Position numbers and translations under genes: made by a program. This document shows, in pieces, positions 14,357-15,133 of a stretch of 15,133 bases of DNA (positions within the stretch are counted from its first letter, which is position 1; every line of letters begins with the position of its first letter). The notes under the pieces are model-generated. The model saw nothing but the letters and a program-made list of their open reading frames with translations. It searched no databases and was not told the origin of the DNA. The DNA comes from Candidatus Lambdaproteobacteria bacterium (GTDB lineage: Bacteria; SAR324; NAC60-12): NCBI GenBank assembly GCA_012964265.1, contig DTUH01000093.1, positions 1 through 15,133 of the forward strand. The letters run 5' to 3'.

Positions 14357-15133
14357 GAGCTTTCCTGGAAAACCCGGAGATTACGTGCAGGAAATACGGC
14401 TGTGAGATTGGTTTCAGGAGTAACATTCAGTTCATGTACTTGCTGCGTGGAAAGGTCTGTCATTAGTTTTCCAAAGCCTTCCGGACCTGATAAAATCAGT
14501 CTGCAGAAAGAACCAAGAAATTCGAGGGAATCAACTTTAACCGAAAAAGAATTTGCTGTTTTTTTAACATCAGCGCTGCACAAAATATCTTCCGGACGTA
14601 CCGTCACCCGGACTTTGCTGCCCTCTGGAATATTTGCGGTTTCGCAATCGAGGATATTTCCACCAATAAGCACTTTCCCTGAGGTTGTTACTTCTCCCTG
14701 CAAAAAATTCATAACGCCGATAAAATCCGCTACAAAAGGTGAGGCCGGAGCGCTGTAAATTTCCTCCGGAGTTCCAACCTGTTCGATCCGTCCTTCATTC
14801 ATCACAACGATTCGGTCTGCCATCGAAAGGGCTTCTTCCTGATCGTGCGTGACGAGAATTGTAGTCACACCGAGCCGTTCATGCAATGAACGAATCTCAT
14901 GTCGCAATGTTGCACGGACACGGGCATCAAGCGCGCTCAAGGGTTCGTCGAGCAGCAGCAATCCAGGTGAAGTAGCCAGAGCACGGGCAAGTGCCACACG
15001 CTGCTGCTGTCCTCCTGAAAGCTGTGCGGGATATTTTCCTGTTTGTTCCGGTATCCCGACAAGATCCAATAAATCATTTACTTGTTTCCGGATTTCCGGT
15101 TTGGGAATTTTTTGATTTTCCAGACCATAGGCC
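14353..15133 (-). CDS. ABC transporter ATP-binding protein (partial, N-terminus outside the window)
   Basis: The reading frame stays open to the window edge, so the true start and the Walker A motif lie beyond 15133. The 259 visible codons begin at 'AYGLENQKIPK', as found after the Q-loop in this family. They include the ABC signature LSGGQQQRVALARALA, Walker B 'LLLLDEPLSALD', the H-loop histidine in 'LVTHDQEEAL', and a C-terminal TOBE-type regulatory domain in about the last 100 residues. This architecture is that of MalK/PotA/FbpC/PhnT-like importers. The stop overlaps the permease ATG, so the two subunits form one transporter. A TTG at 15069 is an internal leucine codon, not the start. The substrate-binding protein gene would be expected upstream, outside the window. 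Confidence 0.9.
   Translation of the reverse strand, partial: AYGLENQKIPKPEIRKQVNDLLDLVGIPEQTGKYPAQLSGGQQQRVALARALATSPGLLLLDEPLSALDARVRATLRHEIRSLHERLGVTTILVTHDQEEALSMADRIVVMNEGRIEQVGTPEEIYSAPASPFVADFIGVMNFLQGEVTTSGKVLIGGNILDCETANIPEGSKVRVTVRPEDILCSADVKKTANSFSVKVDSLEFLGSFCRLILSGPEGFGKLMTDLSTQQVHELNVTPETNLTAVFPARNLRVFQESS

Noticed and set aside
15067..15069. TTG as start of the ABC ATPase
   Set aside because: The frame continues upstream without a stop to the window edge with family-like residues, so this is an internal leucine.

Overview
The window looks like part of a Gram-negative, respiring bacterial chromosome of moderate to low GC content. Evidence for this is a TolC-type outer-membrane protein, an LptA/OstA-type LPS-transport protein and system I cytochrome c maturation genes (ccmC, a small ccmD-like gene, ccmE). 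gatB shows that the organism makes Gln-tRNA and/or Asn-tRNA by amidotransfer. A proteobacterium or a deeply branching relative (deltaproteobacterial or SAR324-like) would fit, but this is inferred from gene content only. No rRNA, tRNA, insertion sequence, phage gene or CRISPR array was seen.

Layout. Positions 4-1647 (minus) encode a TolC-family protein. A 270-base divergent spacer with short repeats (1648-1917) follows. Plus-strand genes then run from 1918 to 12572: msrB (methionine sulfoxide repair); a 5'-deoxynucleotidase-like HAD phosphatase and a nucleoside 2-deoxyribosyltransferase (a nucleoside-salvage-like pair); gatB; ccmC-ccmD-ccmE; an NtrY-like membrane histidine kinase; a YjbQ-family protein; pyrG; a long protein with two LptA/OstA-like units; and an FKBP-type prolyl isomerase. 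Many junctions are tight: gatB/ccmC overlap by 8 bases, ccmC and ccmD abut, and ccmD/ccmE and lptA-like/FKBP share ATGA overlaps. The plus-strand block meets a minus-strand ABC importer head-on at about 12573-12631. That importer consists of a fused two-domain permease (12632-14356) and an ATPase whose N-terminus runs off the window at 15133. The permease resembles the putative 2-aminoethylphosphonate transporters.

How the genes may work together. ccmC, ccmD and ccmE form the heme-delivery part of cytochrome c maturation; ccmA, ccmB, ccmF and ccmH are not here. pyrG supplies CTP, which is needed for CMP-Kdo, and sits directly before the LptA-like gene. This recalls the pyrG-kdsA-...-lptC-lptA-lptB neighbourhoods of some deltaproteobacteria. 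The ABC genes suggest import of an organophosphonate or a related small anion or metal substrate.

The most unusual sequence-level signal is a strong excess of the palindrome TCCGGA. A hand count gives about 38 copies from 1968 to 15092, on genes of both orientations, and none in the first 1.9 kb. A heptad repeat in the leader of the kinase gene, and the double LptA-like protein, are the next most interesting points. I found no convincing wholly new multi-gene system.
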